The notes beneath the pieces were generated by a model. It was not told where the DNA came from and searched no databases. It saw nothing but the letters and a program-made list of their open reading frames with translations. This document shows positions 63,503-64,000 of a DNA stretch of 64,000 bases, piece by piece. Every line of letters begins with the position of its first letter. Positions within the stretch are counted from its first letter, which is position 1. The position numbers and the translations under genes were made by a program. The DNA comes from Saccharomyces uvarum (taxonomy: Eukaryota; Ascomycota; Saccharomycetes; Saccharomycetales; Saccharomycetaceae), in contig OX365934.1 in NCBI GenBank assembly GCA_947243795.1, positions 1-64,000 on the forward strand. The letters are read 5' to 3'.

Positions 63503-63943
63503 CTACAAAATACATTGGTCAAGTATTTTATTATACGGAACGCATTGCTTCTTTAAATAATTTGTTAAATAGTCATAATTCAGGTCTCCTATTGCCTTTT
63601 GCGTCTTTCGAGGTACTATGTCAGTCCAATAAATTATAAAGAAAAGAAACTGGATAATGCAAATGAAGGAGCAAGCGACAACGCAGAACATTAAGAGCTT
63701 ATTTTGCATCAAAGCCTGATATCTCATGCCTATTAATGAAACCCATCTTTTTAGCCTTGCGGAATTGTAGTTCTCAATCGTATCCGATTTTTCAACGACC
63801 TGCAAATCATCTTTACTGTTTATATTTATTTTAGTTGAAAAATCTGGTGTAGGTGGCTTTGAATGAGAAGAGGTTTTAAAACATCTTTTTGAATAGGCTT
63901 GCAACATATTAAAAAAATCCTTTGATAACGCAATAATTCCCAT
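63503..63943 (-). CDS. Putative single-pass membrane protein YGL230C
   Basis: This 146-residue protein of unknown function has one strong hydrophobic segment at about 86-108 (FCVVACSFICIIQFLFFIIY). A basic Ser-rich N-terminal region comes before it and a short C-terminal domain with two cysteines (KKQCVPYNKILDQCIL) after it. Length and position agree with S. cerevisiae YGL230C (147 residues). The start ATG is at 63943, preceded by an A/T-rich leader. Confidence 0.88.
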   Translation of the reverse strand: MGIIALSKDFFNMLQAYSKRCFKTSSHSKPPTPDFSTKININSKDDLQVVEKSDTIENYNSARLKRWVSLIGMRYQALMQNKLLMFCVVACSFICIIQFLFFIIYWTDIVPRKTQKAIGDLNYDYLTNYLKKQCVPYNKILDQCIL

Positions 63944-64000
63944 TTTTTTATTGTTATTATTAGTTTGGTTTTGCTTTAGTTATGTTATGATTTACCTTAG

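Overview
The window is the left end of a Saccharomyces sensu stricto chromosome, beginning with an irregular C1-3A telomere tract. From about 20.5 kb onward, gene content, order and orientation match the left arm of S. cerevisiae chromosome VII (ZRT1 through YGL230C). The proteins are not those of the S. cerevisiae reference as I recall them. Essential proteins such as Cse1, Rtg2 and Hxk2 differ at a few percent of residues, and Fzf1 and Zrt1 differ far more. I infer a non-cerevisiae member of the genus but cannot name the species. All comparisons are from memory, not from a search.

Region 1 (1-2,330) is the telomere repeat followed by an X-like subtelomeric element. It has internal duplications and an Abf1 site placed as in core X. 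Region 2 (2,331-20,400) is an accessory subtelomere. It holds an aldose-1-epimerase (YNR071C/YHR210C family), an AIF1-type flavoprotein, a Pdr18/Snq2-type ABC pump and a zinc-type oxidoreductase (YNL134C/YCR102C/YLR460C family). These are separated by long gene-poor stretches with decayed coding sequence: a secreted-protein fossil, a 2.4-kb broken gene, and a short stretch resembling a non-LTR reverse transcriptase. The epimerase, AIF1 and PDR18 set recalls the right end of S. cerevisiae chromosome XIV, with the same orientations relative to the telomere but a different order. The usual chromosome VII neighbour ADH4 is not seen.

Region 3 (20.4-64 kb) is ordinary dense chromosome. It holds zinc uptake (ZRT1, with a perfect Zap1 site), the sulfite regulator FZF1, HXK2 and the retrograde sensor RTG2. 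A meiotic recombination trio follows (HFM1/MER3, RMR1, ZIP2), with a Ume6-type URS1 in the shared HFM1-RMR1 promoter. Then come PDE1, BRR6, RAI1, GUS1, RTF1, TAD1, YGL242C, KAP114, DOC1, CSE1, HAP2, MTO1, ADE5,7, SEC15, TAN1, EMC4 and YGL230C. tRNA and translation functions recur (GUS1, TAD1, MTO1, TAN1), as do nuclear transport and envelope functions (KAP114, CSE1, BRR6).

Two introns can be placed by sequence. HFM1 has a 157-nt intron with the non-canonical GTAGTA 5' splice site and a match to the Mer1 splicing enhancer. TAN1 has a 57-nt intron with fully canonical signals. Several starts were moved to the ATG that matches the family: the oxidoreductase, RMR1, YGL242C, CSE1 and MTO1. No tRNA gene, CRISPR array or intact transposon was seen.
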